DNA of 64,000 nucleotides, from assembly GCA_948144175.1 (NCBI GenBank), contig CANXME010002067.1, forward strand, positions 2,232,001-2,296,000, read 5' to 3'. The notes under the pieces were generated by a model. It ran no database searches. It was given only the letters and a program-made list of their open reading frames with translations, and was not told the DNA's origin. The position numbers were made by a program, and so were the translations under genes. Below, one piece after another: positions 53,437 to 63,939 of this stretch. Positions within the stretch are counted from its first letter, which is position 1, and every line of letters begins with the position of its first letter. The stretch is from Closterium sp. NIES-65 (Eukaryota > Streptophyta > Zygnematophyceae > Desmidiales > Closteriaceae).

Positions 53437-53940
53437 CATCCAGCCCCCCTTCCCCCTCTCCTGCATGCTTTCCACTCACTCCAGCCCCGCTTCCCCCTCT
53501 CCTGCATGCTTTCCACCTACTCAAGCCCCCCTTCCCCCTCTCCTGCATGCTTTCCACCCACTCCAGCCCCGCTTCCCCCTCTCATGCATGCTTTCCACTC
53601 ACTCCAGCACCCATTCCTCCTCTCCTGCATGCTTTCCACTCACTGAAGCCCCCCTTCCCCCTCTCCTGCATGCTTTCCACTCACTCCAGCCCCCCTTCCC
53701 CCTCTCCTGCATGCTTTCCACCCACTCCAGCCCCGCTTCCCCCTCTCCTGCATGCTTTCCACTCACTCCAGCCCCGCTTCCCCCTCTCCTGCATGCTTTC
53801 CACCCACTCCAGCTCCCCTTCCCCCTCTCCTGCATGCTTTCCACCCACTCCAGCCCCGCTTTCCCCTCTCATGCATGCTTTCCACTCACTCCAGCCCCCC
53901 TTCCCCCTCTCCTGCTTGCTTTTCACTCACTCCAGCCCCC
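53437..53940. repeat. 41-bp minisatellite
   Basis: About twelve copies of a 41-bp unit containing CTCTCCTGCATGCTTTCCAC. Since 41 is not a multiple of three, all frames cycle through each other and remain open, giving misleading long peptides. Confidence 0.95.
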
Positions 53941-53943
53941 CTT

Positions 53944-54201
53944 TGTTAGAATTAGGCTGTCAACACTTTGTGTACTACATTCTATATCGCGTAGGTTATT
54001 TGTGGGTTGGGTGTAGTTTGTGATCCCAACCCTATCTGGTTGTGATTCCTTCGTAATCCTGCAAATCTGCCAACTCACCAATTGGAGATTTGCTTGGATT
54101 CCCATCCCATCCTTTCCCTAGCCTTGCCCATCCCAACCTCGTTTGTACTTAAGGCCTAGTGCCTTCTTTCTTAATCAATCAGTTTAGTTCCAATTCTATC
54201 A
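53944..54201 (+). repeat. 5' LTR of copia C
   Basis: Begins TGTTAGAATT and ends AATTCTATCA, an imperfect terminal inverted repeat. It is directly followed by the primer-binding site. Confidence 0.75.
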
Positions 54202-54212
54202 TGGTATCGAGC
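54202..54212 (+). other. Primer-binding site of copia C
   Basis: TGGTATCGAGC, the initiator tRNA-Met complement with one base missing. The gap is one position from that in copia A. Confidence 0.6.
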
Positions 54213-54275
54213 TAGCAAATTCCGCTCACGCGGAATCCGATCCTTGGCGTCGCGATCATTCTCTTCCTCTCGGCT

Positions 54276-55056
54276 ATGGCGTTCTCGGTTCACGCCTTCT
54301 TCGCTTTGCGTTTTTCGTCTTCACATCGTCGCACTGGTCAAAAGCGCTTTCCCGCTCCGTCTACGTGCATTTCCGATTTCCACGGCGGCACATTTCTCCG
54401 TTTCCATGACAAGACAGCAGTGGGTGTTGCCATCCTCATCCCTCGAATGTTCCAGGTCTGCCTTGAGGAATGCCCTGGCATGGCAGATTGCATCTCTGAA
54501 ATCCGCAACATCCATGAGGAACTCAAGGACATTGGGATCATTTTCCCCGAACAGGCACCTGCAGCTGGCCTACTTGTAGGACTGACCCCGACCTACAATG
54601 TCACCAGCTCCATGCTCAAGCAACTTTCCACCAAGGAACTCACCTTCCAAAAAGTCGCATCGGCTCTCCTTTCCGCCGAAAAGGACTTTGCGGCCCAAGC
54701 ATCCGTCAGTGCTGTGCGCTACACCCTTCGAATCCCATTCCGCTCCCAACAGGAACCAAGGCGCAACTCCCTCAGTTGATAACACCCCATCTGATATTCG
54801 CCTCAACGTGTTGTTCTCAGGTGCTGGTCTTATTAATGAGAAGGGGTCACAGTACATCGGTGTTTCAAACACACAAGGGATCGAGTTCATACTAGACAGT
54901 GGTGCCACCCACACAGTGCTCAAAGACCAAACCGCGTTCGTTCCTTACCAGGCTCCCATCCCACTCCTCGGAGCCGACTCTAGCTTCTCCATCCAATGCC
55001 ATGGGTCCTCCACAGGAAACTCGAGCGAGCATTTAGAAAAGCTCGTCCGACTATGA
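54276..55056 (+). pseudogene. Copia C gag-protease remnant
   Basis: Two overlapping frames (54276-54779 and 54598-55056) carry the gag helices and the DSGATHT protease respectively. A frameshift near 54700-54780 separates them, and no integrase follows. Confidence 0.65.
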
Positions 55057-55479
55057 GTAACGCTCGGCCATGTGCCCTTTACGGTATTTACCAGCAGGCA
55101 CGTGAAGAAAAAGGCTGCGCGATGAAATCGTGATTCGCGATTTCGATGCACAACATTGGTGTCAAGGTCGGGTGCGTACGGGAGGAATCAAGATCTCCCT
55201 CTGTCGCAGGATGTAGATATTGGAGAGGTTGGGTTAGGTAGAGTGGATGGGATTTAGTGCGGTTCATTGGAGTAAACGAGTTGGAAAAAAATAGGTATCC
55301 AATTGTATTTTTTGCGAATTTGGACCTACAACAGCATAACCGCTTTGCACCGCACTTCGTCGAACTCACAACCCAACCTCCAATCCATGTAGATTTTAGG
55401 TCAACTGGATCTGGCGGATTTTTTTACTAGAAACAATCGTCCCAGGTGTCCTCTCCTTTTCACCCGCTCGCCCCCTGAC

Positions 55480-55851
55480 TGTCAGAATCCCAACCACTAG
55501 ACTATTGGGATAAAAAGGCTTGTTTCAGTAATGGGTCAGTGCGCCCATAACCCCCCAGGCGAACGCGCCTGTAACCCTCTCCAGGATCAATCGGGCATCC
55601 ACAGTGCAGATCTACTAACACCCTCCCACACTGGGAGGCCTAGAACTAAGCACAGCAGCAACGGCCTACATGTGCATACACCGGGAATCGAACTTGAGAC
55701 CGCTCTGATACCATGCTAGAATCCCAACCACTAGACCATTGGGATAAAAGGGCTTATTAAGTAGCGGGTCAGTGCGCCCATAACCCCCCAGGCCAACGTG
55801 CCTGTAACCCTTCCCTAGGATCAATCGGGGATCTCCAGTGGACCTCTGACA
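55480..55851 (-). mobile_element. Miniature LTR retrotransposon (TRIM), copy 1
   Basis: LTRs at 55480-55620 (141 bp) and 55714-55851 (138 bp) flank a 93-bp interior. On the minus strand the interior starts with the exact initiator tRNA-Met primer-binding sequence TGGTATCAGAGC and ends in a purine-rich tract. No coding capacity. A further diverged interior-like stretch (55852-55926) follows directly, so this is a tandem LTR-interior-LTR-interior array and not a simple insertion. No matching target duplication was found. Confidence 0.8.
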
Positions 55852-56170
55852 CCCCCCTGCACTGAGATGCTCAAGGTGCACAGAGTGGGATTCGGACACT
55901 GACATTAGCTTTGAGTACCTTACCAATGTTATCGCTCCTAGACTCGCGCGGAAACTTAGTTGTCTGTGACGTTGGTCGTAACTGGTATAGAATGACTAAT
56001 CGACGAGTTCCATAAATGCTTGTCTAAAAGCAAGCGAGTACTCGTTGAGCAAAAAAAACTTAATGAGTAAAACTCGCTTCTACTCGTAGGAGTAAAATAT
56101 ACAAAAACCTAAACTCGTTACTCGCACCCAAACGAGTAACTCGGGTGATACCGAGCGAGTAACTCGTCTC
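55852..56170. repeat. Diverged TRIM interior, then ACTCG-rich palindromic sequence
   Basis: 55852-55926 resembles the TRIM interior. After it, 55960-56170 is dense in ACTCGT/ACGAGT motifs of the kind found in the hAT-like element at 58149, possibly a decayed relative. Confidence 0.4.
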
Positions 56171-57960
56171 GTTGCACAGGTATACTCTTGGGTACCACGG
56201 GCGGGGGTGTACTGTCCGTCTCTGCACACTGGCCTCGCAACAAGACCCTGTAATGTTCAATGACAAGGTATATGGGCAAGAAAGATTTTGAATCTTCCAA
56301 ACGTGGGCAGGAGATTGAGCGGGAAATTCTCTGGAACTGAAGTGGTGGGGAGATTCCGGCGCCATTCCCCCTATGCACCAATGTCCCCATCACCAGGAAC
56401 ATATTTTCCAAGGCTGGCTTTGCTGTGGTGGCAGCCACCATCGCACAGTTTGCAGCTGCAGCAACGGCAGGGAGGTGTAGGGTCAGCCTGATTGGCAGAC
56501 CTACAAAGCGCCCTGAACAGACCTTGTGCTCCACAAGCATGTGGGAGCTCATGAGGAACTTGCTGGCCTCCTCCTAAGCCTGCGATTGCCACAAGCTCCA
56601 TCCTCTCCGCTACAGCTTCAGCCTGCCCATCCACAAGGAGGCTGGCATGGCACCAGTGGCGGTGGCTGTATCCTATGAGGAAATGTGGACAGGGGAAAGT
56701 TCACCCAGGAGAGACAGGTGCGTCCGGGACCAAGGGAGGTGGCAGCAGTGGGTCGAGTGTGCGGATCTGTGGCAAGAAAAATGGAAGCCCATTGCCGAGG
56801 TTCATAACTCGTGATGGTCCCATAGGAAGCTTCGTGTGAGGAGGGAGCATATGCACCAGCACATATTTGACTCGAGATCCATTCGGGGTGGAATTCGTGG
56901 GGAGATTACGGCTGCAGGTATGGCAGGCAGGTGTAGGGTCGGCCTGATTGGCAAACCTACGTTCTACTTGCAGCCAGACCCACCTTTTCACAGCGCTGTA
57001 TGACAGCCGAGCAGGGGAGGACCGCCGGGGACACTGGGGGGATTTCAATGTCCTCTATCCAGGTACACTTTGGCACATATGGCTGAACCACTGTGCACTT
57101 TTGACTCCAGGGCTAGGGATGGAGACGGTGCACGGCGGTGACCAACATTGGCGGAGCAAGAGATCTCTCCCAACAGCGTCGTTATGTCAGCTGTCCAGCC
57201 CGCCACTCACATTGGTAACCTCTTGGGTACCAGGTGCTTCCGCAGCCGATATCTCCTCATTAGCCTCGAAATATGGTCGTGCAACATTCAGGCGACAAGT
57301 TACATGGGCGAGGATGGTTATTCCATACATGGGAGGATGACAAAAGTGGGAACCTTTGAAATCAAGCTGGCAATGACGATCAAAGGCGCAATCTTATCAG
57401 GTAAAGCGTCTATTAGTTCCATCATACACAAATCATGTCTCGGATAAAAAAAAAAAAAAAAACTGCCCCTCAAACCCCCATGGGTATGCCAGTTTGTTGT
57501 TAGATGTACGTGGAATTTACTGCCACATTCACATGAAATAAAAAGCTTCTTCTTGCCATATCCATATGTAGTGCTCCTTCCTGTGGCTTTGAGGTAAAAA
57601 CAAGCAAGAAGATGAAGGTCGTATACGATTGGAACTCAAATGGACAATTCATAGTAACTAACCAGCATCTGTTCATAAGTGTATTTGATATTATTGTTTC
57701 GTTTTACGTCGAGCATGTCAAGGCTTCTCAAAGAGTTGATAGTATGCTTGTCGGCGCAAGTTCAACAAGCAATTTCTTGGATCATTAAGTTAAGACAGCA
57801 CAGTTCCACTTGAGTACAGCCAGCAGAGCAAGAAAGTTGGCTTGGGTTCATCACCGTCTTGGACCCCTGGCTTGTGATTGATGAAGAGGATCATTGGTCA
57901 TGGTTGCCTGTCAAGTAGCAACAAGGTACGTCACAGGCCGCGATCCCTTCTCTTCAGTAT
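56171..57960. other. Dispersed repeat copies, then unassigned sequence
   Basis: 56190-57180 repeats blocks of 48105-49090. From 57450 onward the DNA is AT-richer with an A18 run near 57447 and no recognisable gene. Confidence 0.45.
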
Positions 57961-57963
57961 GAG

Positions 57964-58148
57964 TCAGAATAACTCAACCATTTTGTAAGCTGCTTGGTGA
58001 TCAGAATCATATTGAACCATTTCGACCACTTTGTAAACGAGAGCATTGCCGTGCACTTCTTCACCAACATGGTCTTGGATATGGAAGTGTTGTTGTTGTT
58101 TACAATTGTCTGTGTGCACAATTGGCACACCACCACGCTCCGCCAAGC
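57964..58148 (-). CDS. Unidentified exon fragment cut by a hAT-like insertion
   Basis: The minus-strand frame reads LAERGGVPIVHTDN at the hAT border and later VYKVVEMVQYDSDHQAAYKM before a stop. Composition is that of a normal protein. The reading frame runs straight into the transposon border at 58148, so an upstream part, if it existed, would lie beyond 58961. I cannot name the family. Confidence 0.3.
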
Positions 58149-58953
58149 TATACATGGGCAAAAGACGAGTCAAGTTTTACTTGACTCGTTTTGACGAGTT
58201 TTTTGTCACACACGAGTCGAGTCGAGGAAAACTCGCCAAGTTTTTTGTGCCACAAAGCAAACTCGAAACTCGACCATTTTACCGAGTTTTTTCCACACTC
58301 GGACGAGTTCAAAGAAAACTCGTCCGAGTCAAGTAAAACTTGACTCGTTGTTAAACACCCCCCTTACCCACCACCCCACGAAACCAGTTTAGTGAAAGAA
58401 AATGCCGCGCGGATCTAGCGGCGGAATGCTAGGTGCAGGCAGATATGGCGGCAGAATGCTAGGTGTGGACGGATCTAGCGGCGGAATGCTATGTGCGGGC
58501 GGATCTGGCGGCGGAATGCTAGGTGCGGGCGGATCTAGCGGTGGAATGCTATGTGCGTTCAGATCTGGCGGCGGAGTGCTAGGTGCGGGCGGATCTAGCG
58601 GCGGAATGCTATGTGCGGGCGGATCTAGCGGCGGAATGCTAGGTGCGGCCGGATCTGGCGGCGGAATGCTAGGGGCGGCCGGATCTGGCGGCGGAATGCT
58701 AGGTGCGGGCGGATCTAGCGGCGGAATGCTAGGCGCGGGCGGTTCTGGTGGCAAAATGCTTACGAGCCCCAAAAACTTGCGAGATTTGAAAAAACTTGCT
58801 TGGTAGCCGAGTTTTTCACGAGTTTTCTTAACTCGCGAGCAAAACTCGACTCGAGCAACCGAGTTTTTTTTACAAAAAAACAAACTCGAAACTCGAGCTT
58901 TTCAAGTTCCTCGAACGAGTCGAGGAAGAACTCGACTTGTTTGCCCGTGTATA
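58149..58953. mobile_element. hAT-like non-autonomous element carrying a minisatellite
   Basis: 805 bp with inverted ends TATACATGGGCAAAAGACGAG and, on the complement of the right side, TATACACGGGCAAACAAGTCG. The flanks CGCCAAGC (58141-58148) and CGCTAAGC (58954-58961) form an 8-bp target duplication with one mismatch, as expected for hAT. Both arms are rich in ACTCG/CGAGT palindromes, and the centre holds a 30-bp tandem repeat. Confidence 0.75.
58410..58760. repeat. 30-bp minisatellite inside the hAT-like element
   Basis: About 11-12 copies of GGATCTAGCGGCGGAATGCT followed by AGGTGCGGGC. The period is a multiple of three, so both strands read as decapeptide repeats, which is not evidence of coding. 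Confidence 0.95.
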
Positions 58954-59290
58954 CGCTAAGCAGTGTGCACGCTCACAATTTTCAACTCATTCTCGTGTCC
59001 TGCTATGCATTTCCACCACCACTAACATTTTGTAATGTTTATCCCTTCGTGTTGCTTCTGAATGTCCATATATTTTCATGTTTGTGTGAGGCTCAAATCA
59101 TTGCCTGTTGTTTTCACTTGTTAGAAGGGCTGTTTCTTGGAGTACTATTTATGTAGTGTGCTGTTTTTCACTAGGAATATTTTCTTGCTGTATTCAATTA
59201 GTGTTTCGCCGTATCGTTTTTTTAACATATTTGAAGCCCTATTTATGTAATCTTACCACCCGCAAAACACTTCGCATGTTTTACCATAAG

Positions 59291-59362
59291 GTATCTTAAC
59301 CACAATGCGCTGACTGGGTCCATTCCATCCACCATCGGCAACATGACAAACCTCGGAGACTT
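59291..59362 (+). CDS. Leucine-rich-repeat exon with GC donor
   Basis: A 72-base phase 2-2 exon encoding YLNHNALTGSIPSTIGNM plus TNLGDL. The acceptor is TAAG. The donor is GCGAGT, so it is either a GC-AG intron or a mutated site. Confidence 0.6.
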
Positions 59363-60489
59363 GCGAGTAACATCAAGAGATCATAAAGAGAGCCAACATG
59401 ACCGCTCACATGCTCATAAATATGAGGCCCAGAGCTGGCAGTTAAGAAAACGTCTGGTCTTTGCTCAACTTGACACAACTCCCAACTCGACTTCCACTCG
59501 AAGTGACTTGAATCGACTCGACACATGAGCATGTCTGACCCACGTACCTATCCCAGAAAGGGAGAGTCCAGAAAATGCATCTGCATTGAAGAGTAAACAG
59601 CTTCGACTTATTCAAACCGTAACCCACATGTGTCCAACGCGACTCATGAGTCGGGTGTTGTGGGTCTCGGTCGGACGGGAACAGGATTTTACTGAAGACC
59701 AGAACCCAGCAGGACTTATTGTAGTTGTCATAATCTTCCTAACGCGGGGTTTGACTAGCTTGATCCTAGGCTTGTTCAAAACGTGGATTCACCCCTCAGT
59801 TTATCAATTTTAAGGGTGAACTGGGGCCTGCCCTTGGCTATGACTAATGAGAGGGGCTGCAATGCAAGCATAAGCAGCCAAACAAGTGGTTTGTGCCTTT
59901 ATGCACTCTTGCTTTGATACTTCAACATCACTCTTTCCCTGGTTTACGTGAGCATGGTTTTCAGCCATGCCTCAGGACACCGTAAGGAACTCATAATGCA
60001 TGCATGCAGTGTGTAACACAATGTCGGGTCACTTGAGCTCATTGACAGATCTCGTACTGGCTATAGGTTGGAGGTATATATAAAACCTAGTGCCGAATTG
60101 TGACTTCTTTGGCTTAACCTTCTTCCACCCAACAAACATCCTATGTTGATTTTGAAATGTGTTTTGCCTGGTTGAGAAATATCTCACATGAAGCTGGTTA
60201 TGCATCTCATGCTTGACTGGACTCTGTCACGTTGGGTGAACAAAAATCTCTATTGCAACTTAACCATGTTGACCTGGAATAGCCTAATAAGATATGCGTC
60301 CCCTGCCACAATCCACGGCTTTTCCATCTCCTCTGACTGTCTCCTAACATCAACCAATCTTTGGTTTATTCCTTTGTGTTTCGAACCCTGTATAGGTAAA
60401 ATCTCTTGCATGTATGCACGGTTAGGTATCTTGTTAGCAATGCTTTGACTGTTTCTATTCTGTCTTTTATCTGTTTCCATCCATTGCAG
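59363..60489. other. Interval between two LRR exons
   Basis: If the exons at 59291 and 60490 belong to one gene, this is a 1.1-kb intron. It ends with a pyrimidine-rich CCATTGCAG acceptor. No other gene is visible. Confidence 0.4.
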
Positions 60490-60561
60490 TGACGTCAGCC
60501 AGAACAACCTCACGGGCCAACTCCCTCCAACAATAGGCAACCTCAAACTTCTCTCAACGCT
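60490..60561 (+). CDS. Leucine-rich-repeat exon
   Basis: A 72-base phase 2-2 exon, acceptor TTGCAG, donor GTAAGG, encoding DVSQNNLTGQLPPTIGNL plus KLLSTL. The LTR of copia B begins 9 bases beyond the donor, inside the presumed intron. Confidence 0.65.
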
Positions 60562-60570
60562 GTAAGGCAC

Positions 60571-61057
60571 TGAAGAAAGTGGATCGGTGAACTTAGGGCA
60601 CGATAGGAAGAAGAAATCTCCTTAGCAAGAAAATGGTACAAGTCTTAAAGACTAGAGCAAGGTCCTTGTCAAGGATACTTCCTAATGAAGTGGGAAGCCA
60701 CATATATGTGGCTGAACTCTTGAGGCTAGCTGCAGCACCTCAATGCTGAGGGCTAGGCTAGCCAACCTTGCCAAGCTAGCAAGTGAGGCCACATATTGCA
60801 CATGTGGGCCAGGCTGGAACAACAGCCCACATGACAGCATATGGCACACCATAGAGGCCAGCAAGGTGAGTGTGGGATGAGTGGACAGGTGGCAATGCCA
60901 ACTGTGACCACACTTCATTGTGGTGGAGTGTGGTAGAGTGTGGACATGTAATGTGGAGCATAATGAGAAGGGAGCCTGCAGCTACTGAGAATTGAACCCA
61001 CAACCTCTAAGACTACAGGTGAGAATCTACCCTCTGGGACATATTTGCTGCACAACA
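60571..61057 (-). repeat. LTR of copia family B with tRNA-like boxes
   Basis: The sense strand starts TGTTGTGCAGC at 61057, right after the purine tract that follows the RNase H stop. The far end is placed at TTCTTCA (60571) by the TG...CA rule. The first 75 bases contain an A-box-like TGTCCCAGAGGG (61030-61041) and a B-box-like GGTTCAATTCTC (60987-60998) at tRNA spacing. Confidence 0.55.
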
Positions 61058-61091
61058 CCCCCCCTCAAGGATGTCCTCGGGGTAGGGTCCT

Positions 61092-61770
61092 TCAAGCGGA
61101 GACATGGGTGAGACCGAGAAGACCACGGATGCAAAGAAAAGGGTCACGGGGCAAAGGTTTGGTGCCCATGTCAGCGAGGTTGTCTTGAGTAGGAACATAG
61201 TGAAGGGTGACGGAGTGGTCGGCGACATGATCACGGATGAAATGGTGCTTGATGTCGATGTGTTTGGCCTTGGGATGAAAGACGCCGTCGTCCTTCGCCA
61301 GAATGATGGCGCTGCTGTTGTCACACGAGATGCGGGTGGGGCCGGGTGGGGGAAGTCCAAGTGCAGTTAGGAGGGATCGAAGCCATAAGGCCTCATGCAC
61401 CGCGGCGCCCAGAGAATAGTATTCACCTTCACATGAAGAGATAGCGACGACAGCTTGACGTTTGGACTGCCAAGAGATGAGTGACGGACCGAGGAAGAAC
61501 AAGTAGCACGTAACGGAGCGTCGGAGCTCGCCCTCCGGTCCCCAAGAGGCGTCACACCACCCATGAAGTTCAAGGGTGTTGGGAATGCCGCCAAGGAGAA
61601 GCCCGAGTGAGGTAGTCCCTTTCAAGTAGCGAGCAACGCGTTTGGCAGCCGAGACGTGAGGAGTAGACCAATCATGAAGGTGACGAGCAAGAACTCCAGC
61701 GCTATATGCGAGGTCGGGACGGGAACCCACCATGGCATACATGATGGATCCGACAAACGAGGTGTAAGGA
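61092..61770 (-). pseudogene. Copia B reverse transcriptase C-terminus and RNase H fragment
   Basis: The minus-strand frame begins in PYTSFVGSIMYAMVGSRPDL and runs through HGWCDASWGPEG, SCEGEYYSLGAA and CDNSSAIILAKD to LADMGTKPLPRDPF and a stop. That is the final third of a copia pol. Everything upstream is missing, because at about 61770 the sequence switches to the 3' end of a family A element in the opposite orientation. Confidence 0.85.
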
Positions 61771-62215
61771 AAGGAGCACTTCCGCCTTGTGATCATCAGC
61801 GCTTCTGCACTCAGTTGGGTCTTGTCCCTGTCTTGCCTCACTTGCTCACCTCTTGACCTTGCTTGTACTGTTACATATATATATACCTGCTCTTGCTTGT
61901 CTAGCCTTATATATATATGTACTCCTGCATGTGAACTGGCCTTGTGGCCTTGTACTTGTGCTCGGAATGTGTGGTGACTTTGTGATCCACCCTGAGCTTT
62001 GCTTTGTTTTGCTTTGCTTGACTGGTCTTGTGACCCCCTGTTCTCCCCCACTTTGCCTATGGGGGTGTGTCAGAACATTATAGCTTATGCTTTTGTGTAG
62101 GTTGTAGTGGGGTATCCCATAGGGGGTACAACCCAATTAGGGTTAGTACTTGTACCCACTTCATTCATAGTTCATTCATTCTCGTTTCAGTTTTCTCAAG
62201 AACTTCGTTTGCACA
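61771..62215 (+). mobile_element. Copia family A 3' end, plus strand (A')
   Basis: It starts in the last RNase H residues (CDHQRFCTQLGLVPVL) and continues through the same 3' untranslated sequence as the full element, including a TATATATA stretch. It then has the TATGGGGGTG purine tract (62058-62067) and an LTR at 62068-62215 (148 bp, TGTCAG to TTGCACA). Divergence from the full copy is substantial, so it is an older insertion. Confidence 0.8.
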
Positions 62216-63559
62216 ATTGGCGTCATGCAGCAGATCATGCATGTGACGACGAGGTGATGTGTGCATACGGTTATATCTTGTTGTCTTCGTGTACACTCAA
62301 AAGAAACTGCGTCTGCGTGAGAGAATTTTTGTCGTGGGCAGCACATTTCTCGTCACGCAACCGATTACGCCTCTGACGAATACGAAAATATATGCTCGCG
62401 AGTATATTTTTGTTGTTGTGGGAAAGTACGTGTAGGTTTTTTGTCGTGCGACAGATCACGCTTCAGACGAGGTGTAGGTATGCACACGATGTATTTGTCG
62501 TTTAAAACTGCTGCAAAGGTTTCCAAACCCAACAGATAAGAATGCGCAAAGGCTCACCCCGTGCACAAGGTAAAAAGGATCCTGTGCTTAACAAATAAAT
62601 TTCCCTGACCCATGTTAGCACACCTAAGACACGATTCGCACAGGGTTAAAAGTCCCTACCATACAAAGCGTTTGCACGTGTAAAAAGGACGTGTAAAAGT
62701 TGCGAGTACTGAATGTGTGAATGCGCGAGGTAATCATTTATCTTGGGGGTGACAAACGCTGTACAATGGTGTCAGACATGAAAATGACGCCACTGATGCA
62801 TGTGGTGTTGCTCGTGGAAAGGTGTAAAAAACATCGTCCGCAGGAAAAATGCTTGTCGAGGAGAAGTTCCGTGTACCGAAAAATATACCGTATCTTTTGC
62901 GAATGTCATATGCCAGCATCCCAATGCGATGATGAATGCAGCGTGTACAGTATTTGTCGAGCACGTTGACAAGGTGCGCTGTACACGACCAGCCAGGTGC
63001 ACGCGCGTCACATGTGGCAACAAAAGTTGCGCGTGGGGCTAACAAGTTCTGCGCACGAACACAATCTGCGCCACTGGTTGTCCAGAATTTGTGCGTGTAC
63101 GGGCAAGATAACGCGGACAGTTACAGCATGAGTGTGTTCCAAAAACAACATGCGCATGAGCATGGGATGGGACAACGGTGTCAGGCATGAAAATATCATG
63201 CTACAGTTGTATACCCATGTGGTGTAAAGAAATTCATCTAAATTTTCTTCTACTCCTAAAGATTGCCCTTTGAAGCATGATTTGGTGAGGCAAAAACTAT
63301 TTGAGGAGGTGTGTGTACAGTCTGCACACGAATTTTTATTGTCGTTTGTACGTTGACAAATGTTCGTTTTCGTCCGTTGCGTTGGCGTGATCCGACAACG
63401 GCGGGCAAATGCAAGGACGTGGTGCGAAACGCCTCCGCACCGTACGGAAAGGGTCCCGACGGCTCGTAACCACTCACCACCGATTTGCACAACGGGAAAC
63501 GCATGTTCCGCGTAAGAAAAATTGCGTCGTGTGGGCATGTTCAGACTCTCGTTCGCAGC
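62216..63559. other. No supportable gene
   Basis: Unassigned DNA rich in GTGC/CACG dinucleotide-type repeats. Short overlapping frames only. Confidence 0.45.
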
Positions 63560-63564
63560 AGTTC

Positions 63565-63939
63565 TGTCAGAATCCCAACCACTAGACCATTGGGATAAAA
63601 GGGCTTGTTTCAGTAGCGGGTCAGTGCGCCCATAACCCCCAAGGCGAACGCGCTTGTAACCCTCTCCAGGATCAATCGAGCATCCACAGTGCAGATCTAC
63701 TGACACCCCCCCACACTAGGAGGCCCAGGACTAAGCACAGCGGCACCGGCCTACATGTGCATACACCGGGAATCGAACCCGAGACCGCTCTGATACCATG
63801 TCAGAATCCCAACCACTAGACCATTGGGATAAAAGAGCTTGTTTCAGTAGCGGGTCAGTGCGCCCATAACCCCCCAGGCGAACGCGCCTGTAACCCTCTC
63901 CAGGATCAATCGGGCATCCACAGTGCAGATCTACTGACA
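63565..63939 (-). mobile_element. Complete TRIM with target duplication, copy 2
   Basis: A 375-bp element with two 141-bp LTRs (63565-63705 and 63799-63939, starting TG and ending CA) and a 93-bp interior. AGTTC flanks both sides (63560-63564, 63940-63944). On the minus strand the interior begins with TGGTATCAGAGC, the exact initiator tRNA-Met complement, and ends in a G7 purine tract. No protein is encoded, so it must rely on enzymes of an autonomous copia element. An A box in the LTR and a B box in the interior resemble tRNA-Glu. Confidence 0.9.
63768..63823 (-). promoter_or_regulatory. tRNA-like A and B boxes across LTR and primer-binding site
   Basis: The sense strand reads TGGTCTAGTGG (63813-63823) and then GGTTCGATTCCC (63768-63779), separated by 33 bases. 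tRNA-Glu has nearly the same spacing. Pol III use is an inference. Confidence 0.5.

Larger units (their letters stand above)
50727..53437 (+). repeat. Direct segmental duplication, copy 2
   Basis: Matches 45584-47878 with an extra block of about 435 bp at 51017-51452. Includes an LRR exon and a T run of about 22 near 52908. Confidence 0.85.
53944..55030 (+). mobile_element. Ty1/copia family C, 5' fragment (LTR, gag, protease)
   Basis: A 258-bp LTR (53944-54201, TGTTAGAATT to AATTCTATCA) is followed by a primer-binding site. Behind it are a gag region (ADCISEIRNIHEELKDIG, LLSAEKDFAAQ) and an aspartic protease (IEFILDSGATHTVL at about 54882-54923). The gag and protease frames are out of register near 54700-54780, and nothing after the protease is recognisable, so the element is truncated. 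Confidence 0.8.

Noticed and set aside
53437-53940. 41-bp repeats as a CRISPR array or protein gene
   Set aside because: The units are contiguous without spacers and open in every frame.
57148-57447. Further degenerate LRR exon near 57190
   Set aside because: HIGNLLG-like residues are suggestive, but exon length, phase and leucine spacing do not fit, and the segment belongs to a dispersed repeat.
63768-63830. A genuine tRNA-Glu gene
   Set aside because: A and B boxes fit, but the acceptor stem does not pair, the centre is a primer-binding site, and the sequence is part of a mobile element with LTRs.
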